A stretch of DNA of 16,504 nucleotides. Source: Verrucomicrobiales bacterium (GTDB lineage Bacteria; Verrucomicrobiota; Verrucomicrobiia; Verrucomicrobiales; DEV007). This document shows positions 1-8,650 of this stretch, one piece after another. The notes below the pieces were generated by a model. It did not search any database. It was not told where the DNA came from and saw nothing but the letters and a program-made list of their open reading frames with translations. The stretch lies in the NCBI GenBank assembly GCA_002705125.1, contig PAHQ01000057.1:14794-31297 (forward strand), given 5' to 3'. The translations under genes and the position numbers were made by a program. Position 1 is the first letter of the stretch, and each line of letters opens with the position of its first letter.

Positions 1-1324
1 TAACGAAATAAAGTTCTTCCGAGGGCCTTTTGGCAAAAGCGAGATCATAAAATGGCTTAAATTTTGGTTTAGTTTTATTTTCCATTAATAATGTTTTTGT
101 AGGCGAAGAATCAACTTCTCCAAAAGGTATGTACCGTGCACAAAAGTCACGGTTAGGATCTCCAGCGGGCCAGCGTCCAGACTCATAATTAAGGATAAAT
201 AGAAATTCATTAGTTCTTATAGCTCGGCAAGGATAACCTTTACCTCCCTTACGGCAGCCATCGTGCCGCTCCATGGCTATAAAAGCAGCGAGATGATCAT
301 TGGACGGCCTATCCTTAATAACGTTCATTAAACTGCTTGCCGTCATCATTTTCGGTACCTCTAAACCTGCTGCAATGAGAAAGGTTGGAGCCAAATCACT
401 CAGATTCACTAGCCCCTTGAAAACTCTACCTGGAGAAATAATTCCTTTTGGCCATCTTATAGCAAGAGGCACCCTGGATCCTGCATCATATAGAGTAGCT
501 TTAGCACGAGGAAAAGGCATTCCATGATCACTTGTAACCACAACTATAGTGTTTTCAAGCTGCCCGGAATTTTCGAGTTCTTTTATGGCTCTTAAAACCA
601 TCATATCAAAATGCTCAATCTCAAGATAGTAATCTAGGAAATCACTTCTAACTGTTGGGTGGTCCGGGAATATGGGAGGCACCTTAACTTTATTCGGATT
701 CTTTCCATTTTTTTTTCCACTTCCAAGTTCATATCCACGGTGAGGTTCATAAGTTCCTAACCAGAAACAAAACGGCTGATCTTTTTTGACTTGCGTTAGA
801 AAGTCTTTGAAATTTCCCGCATAGTCTAAATTACTCATTCCCCTTTTATTATTTTTTAATTTACGCTTTCCAAATTGATGTCCTGCTGGATTCATCTCAC
901 GGCCTCCTGCTTCGAGACGGCCTGGACTCCATCCTTTACCAGTATAGCCAACGGCATAACCTGAATCCTGAAGTAACTCTGTATATGTGGAAAACTTTTT
1001 TGGCAAAGTGCTGTGAATGTTACCGGCCTCTTCAAGTCTCCAAATGTGTTGACCTGTAAGTATTGCACTGCGAGAAGGCCCACAGGTAGGAGCATCGCAA
1101 AAAGCATGAGTGAATCGAATTCCTTCTCTAGCAATTCGATCAAAAGCTGGCGTATTTACAACTGAATCTCCGTTAGCGCCAGTATGCGAGTAGCTCTGAT
1201 CATCTGATATGCAAAAAAGAATATTGGGACGATCGGCACAAATCGATTTTAAAATAGTTGTATGAAAAATAAATAAACCAATAAAAGTTCTTGATAGCGC
1301 TTTCGAAATAAATTTTTGTTTCAT
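1..1324 (-). CDS. Secreted Cys-type sulfatase (S1 family), 3' end missing
   Basis: Predicted exported arylsulfatase-type hydrolase that removes sulfate esters (or N-sulfate) from a glycan or other organic sulfate. The frame is open from an ATG at 1324-1322 to the window edge, giving 441 codons with no stop. Residues 1-30 form a basic, then hydrophobic signal peptide with possible cleavage after SICA. The sulfatase domain starts at PNILFCISDDQ, with D41 and D42 as likely metal ligands. The formylglycine motif is C81-G-P-S-R, and TSDHG (D266, H267) supplies the second metal-binding segment. The visible end, EELYFV, is the start of the usual C-terminal 'ELYD...DP.E..N' segment, so probably only a few tens of residues are lost. 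EPHRGYELG and the overall layout recall heparan N-sulfatase-like (S1_8) enzymes, but the substrate cannot be assigned. It is divergent from the ThuA-like gene across 179 AT-rich bases. Family call is firm; subfamily is a guess. Confidence 0.93.
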   Translation of the reverse strand, partial: MKQKFISKALSRTFIGLFIFHTTILKSICADRPNILFCISDDQSYSHTGANGDSVVNTPAFDRIAREGIRFTHAFCDAPTCGPSRSAILTGQHIWRLEEAGNIHSTLPKKFSTYTELLQDSGYAVGYTGKGWSPGRLEAGGREMNPAGHQFGKRKLKNNKRGMSNLDYAGNFKDFLTQVKKDQPFCFWLGTYEPHRGYELGSGKKNGKNPNKVKVPPIFPDHPTVRSDFLDYYLEIEHFDMMVLRAIKELENSGQLENTIVVVTSDHGMPFPRAKATLYDAGSRVPLAIRWPKGIISPGRVFKGLVNLSDLAPTFLIAAGLEVPKMMTASSLMNVIKDRPSNDHLAAFIAMERHDGCRKGGKGYPCRAIRTNEFLFILNYESGRWPAGDPNRDFCARYIPFGEVDSSPTKTLLMENKTKPKFKPFYDLAFAKRPSEELYFV

Positions 1325-1503
1325 GAATTCAGGTTGTCTGATTAATAAGATAACTAATCTAAAGTGATTATTTAGAACTTTTAAGATTATAAAACCTCTT
1401 TCAAAAATCGTTTATTTAAAAACATAAATAATATTATAACTGGTATAAATACCCTGAATTTAGCCTACAATTTACTAATTGGTAATTAATGTTAGACTAA
1501 AGA

Positions 1504-2274
1504 ATGTTTTTGCGATTAATCACTCTATTTATCTTATTCACATTTCATTCTTCCCTGTTTTCTGAAGAGGTTCAAAATAATAAAAAGGAAATCTATTCAG
1601 GTAAAAAATTAAAAGCTCTACTCATTACAGGAGGCTGTTGTCACAACTACACTTTTCAATCAACTGCCTTAACATCAGGGATTGAAGAAAAGGTCAATGT
1701 TGAGTTCACTGTTGTAAATGAAGGCGGAAATGGCACCAAAGCGAAGATTGCGCTCTACAATGATCCCGACTGGGCTAAGCCTTACGATGTCATAGTTCAT
1801 AATGAGTGCTTTGCTGGAACGCTAGATCCAGATTACATAAAGAAAATTACTAATGTACATAAATCAGGTAAACCCGCAGTAGTGATACATTGCGCCATGC
1901 ACACTTACAGGTCCGCTCAAATTGATGATTGGAGGAAATTTTTAGGGGTTACAAGTAAACGGCATGAGCACAAGGCACAATATCCAGTAATTCCTGTCGC
2001 TAAAGATCACCCCATCATGAAAGGCTTCCCTAATAAATGGATAACACCAAAAGACGAACTCTATGTTATTGACAAGCTCTGGCCAAAGACTAAAGCACTA
2101 GCGTACTCTGTCAGCGAAAGGACAGGAAAGAAGCATGCTGTTATTTGGACAAATGAATTTGGATCTGCTCGTGTTTTTGGGACCACTTATGGGCATTCTG
2201 ATGACACTTTCAAGGATCAAGTATTTATAGACCTTTTGGCCAGGGGGTTGGCATGGGCCGCTTCTAAAAGCTAA
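1504..2274 (+). CDS. ThuA-like domain protein, exported
   Basis: A 256-residue protein of the ThuA (trehalose-utilisation-like) family, which has a class I glutamine-amidotransferase-like fold. Members are widespread in Verrucomicrobiota and Planctomycetota next to sulfatases and cytochrome-like DUF1549/DUF1553 proteins; their biochemical function is mostly unknown. Residues 1-20 look like a signal peptide ending at SLFS. The core begins at KALLITGGCCHNY (residues 37-49), followed by YDVIVHNECF (94-103), GKPAVVIHCAMHTYR (122-136), KDELYVI (183-189) and a final FGTTYGHSDDTF (225-236). H129, C130, H133, E185 and H231 are the conserved-looking polar positions. Length is normal for a single-domain family member. 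The ATG at 1504 is preferred because it puts the hydrophobic segment at the N-terminus; no clear Shine-Dalgarno sequence precedes it. Its stop TAA shares bases with the stop of the convergent gene, so the two 3' ends overlap by four bases. Confidence 0.9.
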   Translation: MFLRLITLFILFTFHSSLFSEEVQNNKKEIYSGKKLKALLITGGCCHNYTFQSTALTSGIEEKVNVEFTVVNEGGNGTKAKIALYNDPDWAKPYDVIVHNECFAGTLDPDYIKKITNVHKSGKPAVVIHCAMHTYRSAQIDDWRKFLGVTSKRHEHKAQYPVIPVAKDHPIMKGFPNKWITPKDELYVIDKLWPKTKALAYSVSERTGKKHAVIWTNEFGSARVFGTTYGHSDDTFKDQVFIDLLARGLAWAASKS

Positions 2275-5237
2275 AACTTCGCAATACTTTCCCAAAGATT
2301 AAATATCGCATTTGCTAGAACCCCTAGGGATGCTATTTCCTCCTTGGGCAAGTTTTGATCATAAGAAGCATCTCCTATGGAAAGAAATTTTTTGGACGCA
2401 TCCGGATCTTTTAAAAACTCTAATTTTTGCTCCATATACATTCCTTGTAATAACTCTAACTCTTTTTCTGAAGCTTCTCTTCCAGTACTTAACGTAAACA
2501 TCTCATTTAAAATGAGATGAATATTCCCTTTATACTTTTTATAAAATTTCTCTCCTAGAGTTCGAGATGCCTCGATAATCTGAGGGTCATTTAACATCAC
2601 TAGAGCCTGTAATGGAGTCGAAGTCCTTTCTCTTTTCACTCTACATACATCCCGCTTTGAAGCATCGAGAGCCATCATAACAGGAGCAGGACCGGTCCTT
2701 TTCCAAAAGGTATAGACGCTTCTTCTATAAAGATTTTCACCTTTATCCCGACCAATTGGTTTAAAAGACTGTGTAACTTCATAAGGTTTAACTGATGGGC
2801 CTCCAATTTTTGTGGAAAGCAATCCAGATACAGCTAGATACTGATCTCTTATCATCTCAGCAGGGAGCCTGAATCTAGAATAGTAACCTATGAATTCATT
2901 TTCAGGATCCATCTCTAATTTATTTTTTGTTACGCTAGAACTTTGCTTATATGTGGATGAATTAACTATTAGCGATAATAGTTTTTTAATATCCCAACCA
3001 GATTCTATAAACTCATTTGAAAGCCAATCCAATAACTCAGGATGAGTAGGTAAGCTTCCCTGACTTCCAAAATCTTCAGGAGTTCTTACTAGACCTTCTC
3101 CGAACAAAAGTTGCCAAAACCGGTTCACTGCAACTCTAGCAGTTAATGGGTTGTCAGGGGATGTAAGCCACTTTGATAGTTCTAGTCGGTTTTTACCTCC
3201 ATCCCCAGGAAGAAATTTTGGAGTTCCTGCAAATACCTCTTTGCCTCTTTGATCATAGGAACCCCTATTTAATACATAAGATGGTTTGGGATCTCTGAGT
3301 TCACTCATGACCATTATTTCCTGCAACCCATCTTCGAATGCAGCAAGATCAGAACGAGTCTTTTGCAATGAAAGTCTTATTTTTTTACTTTCTTCATCAT
3401 AAGAGGAAACAAATAGATTCTTGTTTGGTTTGATTTCGCTACCATCGTATAAATTCTTCACTTCAACCTTGGTTAATTCCCTTCCGAAAACCCTAAACTC
3501 GTCAACATTTCCATTTTTAAATCCTTTATCTCTAAACCTCTGTCCAATCGAAATATTATCACCACCCCCTCCAGTGATGCTTTTGTAAAGATGGTCACGA
3601 ACAATCTCGATTGGAACAAGTCCACCATTGATAAATATTTTTAGGCCTGCAGCTTTACTCGACCCATCATTACTTACAATAACATGGTGCCACTTATTGA
3701 CAGGAAGTACTTCTTTTGTCTTTATCCGAATAGCATTACCCGGCCAAAAATGAATCAATGACCAACTTAACTTTCCCTCTTCGATTAATAATTGATAACC
3801 TCTACTTCCTGAATCAGTCCAAGCTCTAGACCGATGAAATACAACGGATCGATCCTTAATGTCAGGAGTCTTGATCCACAAAGAAATACTGAAGGGTTGA
3901 AACCTTTTGAAATTGCCAACTTTAGTTCCAATAGCATCATCACCAGTGAGCTTTACTGCCTTACCAAACTTACCAGGAACTGAGGAATTTTTTCCAAAAT
4001 CTTTCTCGAAATCCATATGAAGAACTTGATCACTTATTTTCGGCTTTGGATTCGAGGACTTCCATTCTTCATATCTTTTTTCTAGACCTTCGTTTTTTAT
4101 CAAAGCTGATTCAGCTTCGAGAACTTTTAATTTAAGATCCTTGTATCTTAATTTTTTTGACTCATCCATTATTCTCATTGTGGGAGTCGGCACTGCAGGA
4201 GTGAAATAGGAGTAAAGCCCAGATTCTGAAATGTTCTGAAAATATGAAAAAAACTTATAATACTCTTCTTGCGTCAAAGGATCATACTTATGGTCATGAC
4301 AACGGGCACACTCTAAGGTTAGACCCAAAAAAGCGGTGCCAAATGTATGCACCCTGTCAGCAACGTACTCAACTCGAAACTCCTCTTCCGTACTGCCACC
4401 TTCAACCTTCTGAGGGTGAAGCCTAGAGAAGGTCGTCGCTTGAATTTGTTCATCAGTAGCTGACGGCAGCATATCCCCTGCAATTTGTTCGGTAATAAAA
4501 TCGCTATAAGGTTTATTTTGATTAAAGGATTTAATCACCCAGTCTCTCCATGGCCACACAAAACGATCTCGATCTACTTGGTAGCCATAACTATCTGAGT
4601 ATCTCGATATATCCAGCCAATGAGATGCCATTCTCTCTCCATAAGCGTCCTTTGAAAGGTAATGGTTAACCATTTTTTCATAGGCATTAGGAGATTTGTC
4701 ATTAAGAAAATCTTCCACCTCACTTTTTGAAGGAGGGAGTCCAGTTAAATCAAATGAAACGCGGCGGATTAGTTTCTCAGGACTCGCTTCTGGAAGAAAG
4801 TTCCATCCTTTTGCATATAATTTATTTTGTATAAAAAGATCAATGGGATGATCAAATTCTTTGACCTTGGGAATACTTGTTTTTTTCAATGGGACGAAAG
4901 ACCAATGAGATTCAACTTTAGCCCCATTTTCTATCCAAGTTTTTAAAGTAGCTACCTCTTTTGAACTAACTGATAACTTTGAATCAGGCGGAGGCATAAC
5001 TTCTTCAGGGTCGTCTGAGGTTATTCTTGCAATAAGCTCCCCGTCTTCAATAGCTTTTTTTATACCCTCTTCAGTATCAAGGCGAAGATTAGACTTTCGT
5101 GTATCCTTGTCAGGTCCGTGACAATGATAACAACGATCTGATAAAATTGGCTTAACATCAAAATTGTATTTTGGGTTTGCTATTAAAGCACAAACACAAG
5201 CTTTGAAGATTATTAGATGTAGCAGAAAATCTTTCAT
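2271..5237 (-). CDS. DUF1549/LamG/DUF1553 (PSD1-type) cytochrome-like protein
   Basis: A 988-residue exported protein with the architecture typical of large planctomycete/verrucomicrobial paralogue families. Residues 1-20 are a short signal peptide. A PSCyt1-type cytochrome c segment follows: C36-Y-H-C39-H40 is a heme-binding CxxCH, and MPPP at 81-84 could supply the distal Met ligand. DUF1549 spans about 130-335 (SFDLTGLPPS, ERMASHWLDISRYSDSYGYQ) and contains a second CxxCH, C310-A-R-C313-H314. A coiled, charged stretch (360-395) leads to a LamG/concanavalin-like beta-sandwich (about 403-595; FSISLWIKTPD, KWHHVIVSNDG, NVDEFRVFGREL). DUF1553 spans about 660-930 (NPLTARVAVNRFWQLLFGEGLV, STPLQALVMLNDPQ). 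The biochemical role of the family is unknown; redox or carbohydrate-related roles in the periplasm are suggested by heme motifs and gene context. It is convergent with the ThuA-like gene. Usually DUF1553 proteins sit beside a DUF1501 protein; none is seen here. Confidence 0.95.
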   Translation of the reverse strand: MKDFLLHLIIFKACVCALIANPKYNFDVKPILSDRCYHCHGPDKDTRKSNLRLDTEEGIKKAIEDGELIARITSDDPEEVMPPPDSKLSVSSKEVATLKTWIENGAKVESHWSFVPLKKTSIPKVKEFDHPIDLFIQNKLYAKGWNFLPEASPEKLIRRVSFDLTGLPPSKSEVEDFLNDKSPNAYEKMVNHYLSKDAYGERMASHWLDISRYSDSYGYQVDRDRFVWPWRDWVIKSFNQNKPYSDFITEQIAGDMLPSATDEQIQATTFSRLHPQKVEGGSTEEEFRVEYVADRVHTFGTAFLGLTLECARCHDHKYDPLTQEEYYKFFSYFQNISESGLYSYFTPAVPTPTMRIMDESKKLRYKDLKLKVLEAESALIKNEGLEKRYEEWKSSNPKPKISDQVLHMDFEKDFGKNSSVPGKFGKAVKLTGDDAIGTKVGNFKRFQPFSISLWIKTPDIKDRSVVFHRSRAWTDSGSRGYQLLIEEGKLSWSLIHFWPGNAIRIKTKEVLPVNKWHHVIVSNDGSSKAAGLKIFINGGLVPIEIVRDHLYKSITGGGGDNISIGQRFRDKGFKNGNVDEFRVFGRELTKVEVKNLYDGSEIKPNKNLFVSSYDEESKKIRLSLQKTRSDLAAFEDGLQEIMVMSELRDPKPSYVLNRGSYDQRGKEVFAGTPKFLPGDGGKNRLELSKWLTSPDNPLTARVAVNRFWQLLFGEGLVRTPEDFGSQGSLPTHPELLDWLSNEFIESGWDIKKLLSLIVNSSTYKQSSSVTKNKLEMDPENEFIGYYSRFRLPAEMIRDQYLAVSGLLSTKIGGPSVKPYEVTQSFKPIGRDKGENLYRRSVYTFWKRTGPAPVMMALDASKRDVCRVKRERTSTPLQALVMLNDPQIIEASRTLGEKFYKKYKGNIHLILNEMFTLSTGREASEKELELLQGMYMEQKLEFLKDPDASKKFLSIGDASYDQNLPKEEIASLGVLANAIFNLWESIAKF
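2499..2519. repeat. Perfect 10-bp inverted repeat inside the PSD1-type gene
   Basis: CATCTCATTT and AAATGAGATG flank a single A, so both arms pair completely. It lies inside the coding sequence and encodes HLILNEM on the minus strand, in the C-terminal part of DUF1553. No T-run follows on either strand, so it is not a standard terminator. It may be chance in AT-rich coding DNA or a hairpin in the mRNA. Confidence 0.55.
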
Positions 5238-5406
5238 TGACCCAAATATAAATTAAGTTTAATACGCTCCAATACAATTTTCTTTTTCAAAATTAAAAAC
5301 TTTTTGATTACATAATACTTAAATTATCAACACATTTTTGAGTACATATTCGGCATACTTCTCGCTTCTGTTATTTAATAAATTAGCCCCGAAACCCCAA
5401 AAAGGC

Positions 5407-7116
5407 ATGAAATCTGAGATAGTATTGAAACTAGAAAACAACTTAGCTCTGCTATACGGAAAAGAAGCAATCAATACTACAGAGAATTTATGCAATTTAA
5501 TTAAAAAATGGAAAGGAAAAATAGAAAGAAAAAGAAAATTTTGGAACCACTCTGATTCAATTCTCATAACCTATGCAAGTCCATTTGAAACCAGTGAAGG
5601 TGATGGAATTTCTCTCTTAGAAAAGTTTCTTGATAATTACGTAACCAATTCTATAAGCACAATTCATATATTGCCATTTTATCCATCAACAAGTGATGGC
5701 GGTTTCTCAGTTGTGAATTTCAGAGAGGTTGATACTTCCCATGGAAACTGGAAAAACATTAAGTCAATCTCTGAAAACTATAGAATGGCTTTTGATTGTG
5801 TTATAAATCATGCATCAAAGTCCAGCAGTTATGTGAAAGGCCACCTTAATCAAAGTGATGAATACAGTGATTTTTGCATCGAGAAAGATCCATCTTTTGA
5901 TTCTTCTAATGTAACAAGGCCAAGAACCAGCGACCTGTTCCATTCCTATGATTCTTCAAATGGAGAGATTAAACTTTGGACAACATTTTCTGAGGATCAA
6001 GTAGATCTAAATTTTTCTAATCCAAGGGTCCTAATAGAATTAATGGATGTTATATTGTTTTATTCATCAATGGGAGCTTCTATTCTGAGATTAGATGCTA
6101 TTCCCTACCTATGGAAAGAAAGCGGAACAAAATGTGTTCATCTAAAGCAAACTCATGCATTCATTAGAATCATTAGAATCTTATTAGAAGAGGCGGCTCC
6201 TCATGTCTTGATTCTATCTGAAACCAATGTACCTCATCACGAAAACCTTTCCTACTTCGGCAGTGATAAGGATGAGGCTCATATTATCTATAATTTCACC
6301 TTGCCTCCTTTAATTCTTTATGCGCTCACTCATGATGACGCCGAACCTCTTACTCGGTGGGCAAGTACACTTAAAACACCATCTGAAAAATGCACTTTCC
6401 TAAATATCACTTCAACACATGATGGAATCGGAATGCGACCAGCTGAGGGAATACTGACAAAAGAACAAATAGAATCTTTAGTTAATAAAACATTAAGCCA
6501 TGATGGTTATGTTAGTTACAGATCAAATCCCGATGGCTCTGAATCACCGTATGAGTTAAATATTACCTTTTTTGATGCAATTAATAATCCTAACGAGACT
6601 GAATTACCGATTGCTATACAGGCTCGTAAGTTTTTGATTTCCCAGTCAATTGCAATGACGTTAACAGGAATTCCTGCAATCTACTTCCATTCATTACTTG
6701 GACTTCGAAACAGTCGAGGTTGGCACGAGACAAAACGAGACATTAATCGTGGCCAAGTTAATTTTTATGAAATTGTAGAAGATTTGAAGGATGAAAATTC
6801 ACTAAAGTTTCAAATCTTTAATGGAATTAAAGAACTCCTAGAGAAGAGGAAATTAGAATGTAGCTTCCACCCTCAATCAGAAAATACCGTTCTAGATCTT
6901 GGTAAACATATCTTTGCTGTTTGGAGATGCTGTAACGAAACTAATCAAATGGTCATTGCTTTACATAATTTAAGTAATGAACCAATCGTATGCACCTTAC
7001 CAAAAGAATTACACAATTATAATTTCACGGACTTACTTGAACCTAATTCATCACTAAGTGCGCCAAATATCCTAATTCCAATTTACGGAATAAGATGGTT
7101 AAAAGTCTCTCAGTAA
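5407..7116 (+). CDS. GH13_18-type sugar phosphorylase (sucrose phosphorylase-like)
   Basis: A cytoplasmic alpha-glucoside phosphorylase of glycoside hydrolase family 13, subfamily 18. These enzymes use phosphate to split an alpha-glucoside (sucrose, glucosylglycerate, glucosylglycerol) and yield glucose 1-phosphate. The ATG at 5407 gives 569 residues with no signal peptide. A TTG at 5338 would add 23 residues unlike the family N-terminus, so it is less likely. Counting from 5407, ASPFETSEGDG and ILPFYPSTSDGGFSV are the early barrel motifs. RLDAIPYLWKESGT holds the nucleophile (D230), ILSETNVPH the acid/base (E272), and STHDGIGMRPAEGIL the transition-state stabiliser (D339). The motifs LKQTH, NPDGSESPYELNITFFDA and TGIPAIYF are more like glucosylglycerate/glucosylglycerol phosphorylases than true sucrose phosphorylase, but the exact acceptor cannot be read from sequence. 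A sulfatase gene follows after 43 bases on the same strand, suggesting co-transcription. Confidence 0.9.
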   Translation: MKSEIVLKLENNLALLYGKEAINTTENLCNLIKKWKGKIERKRKFWNHSDSILITYASPFETSEGDGISLLEKFLDNYVTNSISTIHILPFYPSTSDGGFSVVNFREVDTSHGNWKNIKSISENYRMAFDCVINHASKSSSYVKGHLNQSDEYSDFCIEKDPSFDSSNVTRPRTSDLFHSYDSSNGEIKLWTTFSEDQVDLNFSNPRVLIELMDVILFYSSMGASILRLDAIPYLWKESGTKCVHLKQTHAFIRIIRILLEEAAPHVLILSETNVPHHENLSYFGSDKDEAHIIYNFTLPPLILYALTHDDAEPLTRWASTLKTPSEKCTFLNITSTHDGIGMRPAEGILTKEQIESLVNKTLSHDGYVSYRSNPDGSESPYELNITFFDAINNPNETELPIAIQARKFLISQSIAMTLTGIPAIYFHSLLGLRNSRGWHETKRDINRGQVNFYEIVEDLKDENSLKFQIFNGIKELLEKRKLECSFHPQSENTVLDLGKHIFAVWRCCNETNQMVIALHNLSNEPIVCTLPKELHNYNFTDLLEPNSSLSAPNILIPIYGIRWLKVSQ

Positions 7117-7159
7117 TAATTCGACATTAATAAGAATTTAATCATATATAATAATATCG

Positions 7160-8650
7160 ATGAAATTCTTCACACTCTCAATATTACTATACTTTTCCAC
7201 TATCTTTATCTGTTTCTCAGTAGAGAAGAACATCATACTCTTCATCACTGACGATCAAAGTCCAGATGCTGGATGCTATGGAAACAAATCCATTAAAATG
7301 CCAAACCTAGATAATCTGGCCTCAGATGCAACACTCTTCACAAATGCATTTGCTACTACTGCGAGCTGCTCGGCTTCTAGATCAGTCATCCTCTCTGGTC
7401 TTCATAACCATTTGAATGGACAATATGGACACCAGCACAATTACCATAAATTTTCATCATTCCAAAACATCCAAAGCCTTCCTGTTATCCTAACCAAACA
7501 TGGGTATAGAACTTTTCGAATTGGGAAATATCACGTTGCTCCCGAACCAGTTTATCGATTTGAAACTACGCTCCATGGAAATTCGCGTAACGCTGTTCAA
7601 ATGGCAAAACAGTGTGAGGAATTAATTAATTCTAAAGATACTAAACCTTTCTTTTTATATTTTGCGACTTCAGACCCGCACAGAGGAGGAGGCGCAGACA
7701 AAAACTCAAAATACAAACCAGATCTTTTTGGCAACAAATCAAATAAGGGATCACATAATGGAGTTAATGAAGTTTTCTATGACATCAATGATGTTGAAGT
7801 TCCTGCATTCTTACCTGACACCCCAACATGCAGAGCTGAACTGGCACAATATTATCAATCTTGTAGCAGAATAGACCAAGGACTCGGAGAGCTTATTAAA
7901 ATTCTTAAAAAAGCAGGGAAATATGATAATACATTACTAATATTTACTTCGGATCATGGAATCGCAATGCCTGGCGGAAAGACTACCGTATATGATCCTG
8001 GACTAAGAGTACCCTTCGTTGTAAGAAATCCATACAATTCTAAAAAGGGTATAATCAGTAGCGCTATGATAAGCCATATAGACATCACCCCCTCCATTTT
8101 AGATTTTGCTGGAGCCTACGATAGCAAGAAAAATAAAATTAACGAAGGGCTAGTCGATTATGATGAGGCAAAGAAGAGAGCTCCCAAAGAAAACAGAGGG
8201 CCGAATTTCAAAAATTTCCATGGCAGATCATGGCTTTCTATTCTTGATGTGAAAAACCCAGAAGGCTGGGACAGCATAGGCGCTTCACACACGTTTCATG
8301 AAATTCAAATGTATTACCCCATGAGAGTAGTACGTGATAGAAAGTTCAAACTCATATGGAATATTGCCTATCCATTACCTTTTCCATTCGCAAGTGATCT
8401 TTGGGCTGCTCCAACTTGGCAAACACAATTTAAACAAGGCAAAGATGCAAAATATGGAGAGAGAACCGTACAAAAATATATCCAAAGAGATGAATTTGAG
8501 TTTTTTGATATTAAAAATGACCCCAATGAAACGACAAATCTTTCATTTAATCCAAAGTATAATGAATTACTGAGGGCATATAAGAAGAAGATGAAAGAAA
8601 TGCAAAAAATTACCAATGATCCTTGGTTAATCAAATGGAGTTATGAGTAA
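7160..8650 (+). CDS. Secreted Cys-type sulfatase with CSASR motif
   Basis: A 496-residue predicted periplasmic or secreted sulfatase. Residues 1-20 form a signal peptide. The domain starts at KNIILFITDDQSPDAGCYG, with D31 and D32 as metal ligands. The formylglycine motif is C70-S-A-S-R, in which Ala stands where most family members have Pro. GKYH (122-125) is the active-site Lys region, FATSDPHRGGG lies at 168-178, and TSDHG (263-267) and GGKTTVYDPGLRVP (272-285) complete the second half of the site. The C-terminal EFFDIKNDPNETTNLS is the usual sulfatase tail, so the protein is full length. Its layout resembles heparan N-sulfatase-like (S1_8) members, so the substrate could be an O- or N-sulfated sugar. 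It lies 43 bases downstream of the sugar phosphorylase gene. Its 3' end overlaps the convergent permease gene by ten bases. Maturation needs a formylglycine-generating enzyme that is not encoded here. Confidence 0.94.
   Translation: MKFFTLSILLYFSTIFICFSVEKNIILFITDDQSPDAGCYGNKSIKMPNLDNLASDATLFTNAFATTASCSASRSVILSGLHNHLNGQYGHQHNYHKFSSFQNIQSLPVILTKHGYRTFRIGKYHVAPEPVYRFETTLHGNSRNAVQMAKQCEELINSKDTKPFFLYFATSDPHRGGGADKNSKYKPDLFGNKSNKGSHNGVNEVFYDINDVEVPAFLPDTPTCRAELAQYYQSCSRIDQGLGELIKILKKAGKYDNTLLIFTSDHGIAMPGGKTTVYDPGLRVPFVVRNPYNSKKGIISSAMISHIDITPSILDFAGAYDSKKNKINEGLVDYDEAKKRAPKENRGPNFKNFHGRSWLSILDVKNPEGWDSIGASHTFHEIQMYYPMRVVRDRKFKLIWNIAYPLPFPFASDLWAAPTWQTQFKQGKDAKYGERTVQKYIQRDEFEFFDIKNDPNETTNLSFNPKYNELLRAYKKKMKEMQKITNDPWLIKWSYE

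Noticed and set aside
892..1143. Alternative 83-codon reading frame on the minus strand within the partial sulfatase
   Set aside because: It is an out-of-frame overlap of a well-supported sulfatase with intact catalytic motifs.
1442..1485. Palindromes GGTAT-AA-ATACC (1442-1453) and near-palindrome TTACTAATTGGTAA (1472-1485) upstream of the ThuA-like gene
   Set aside because: Short symmetric words are expected by chance in such AT-rich DNA, and there is no matching copy or known consensus.
5338..5406. TTG start giving 23 extra residues on the sugar phosphorylase
   Set aside because: The added residues do not resemble the family N-terminus, no Shine-Dalgarno sequence supports the TTG, and the ATG at 5407 gives a normal family length.
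6160..6190. Tandem-like ATTAGAATC repeats in the sugar phosphorylase gene
   Set aside because: They encode the ordinary helix IRIIRILL with repeated Ile/Arg codons and do not extend beyond two copies.
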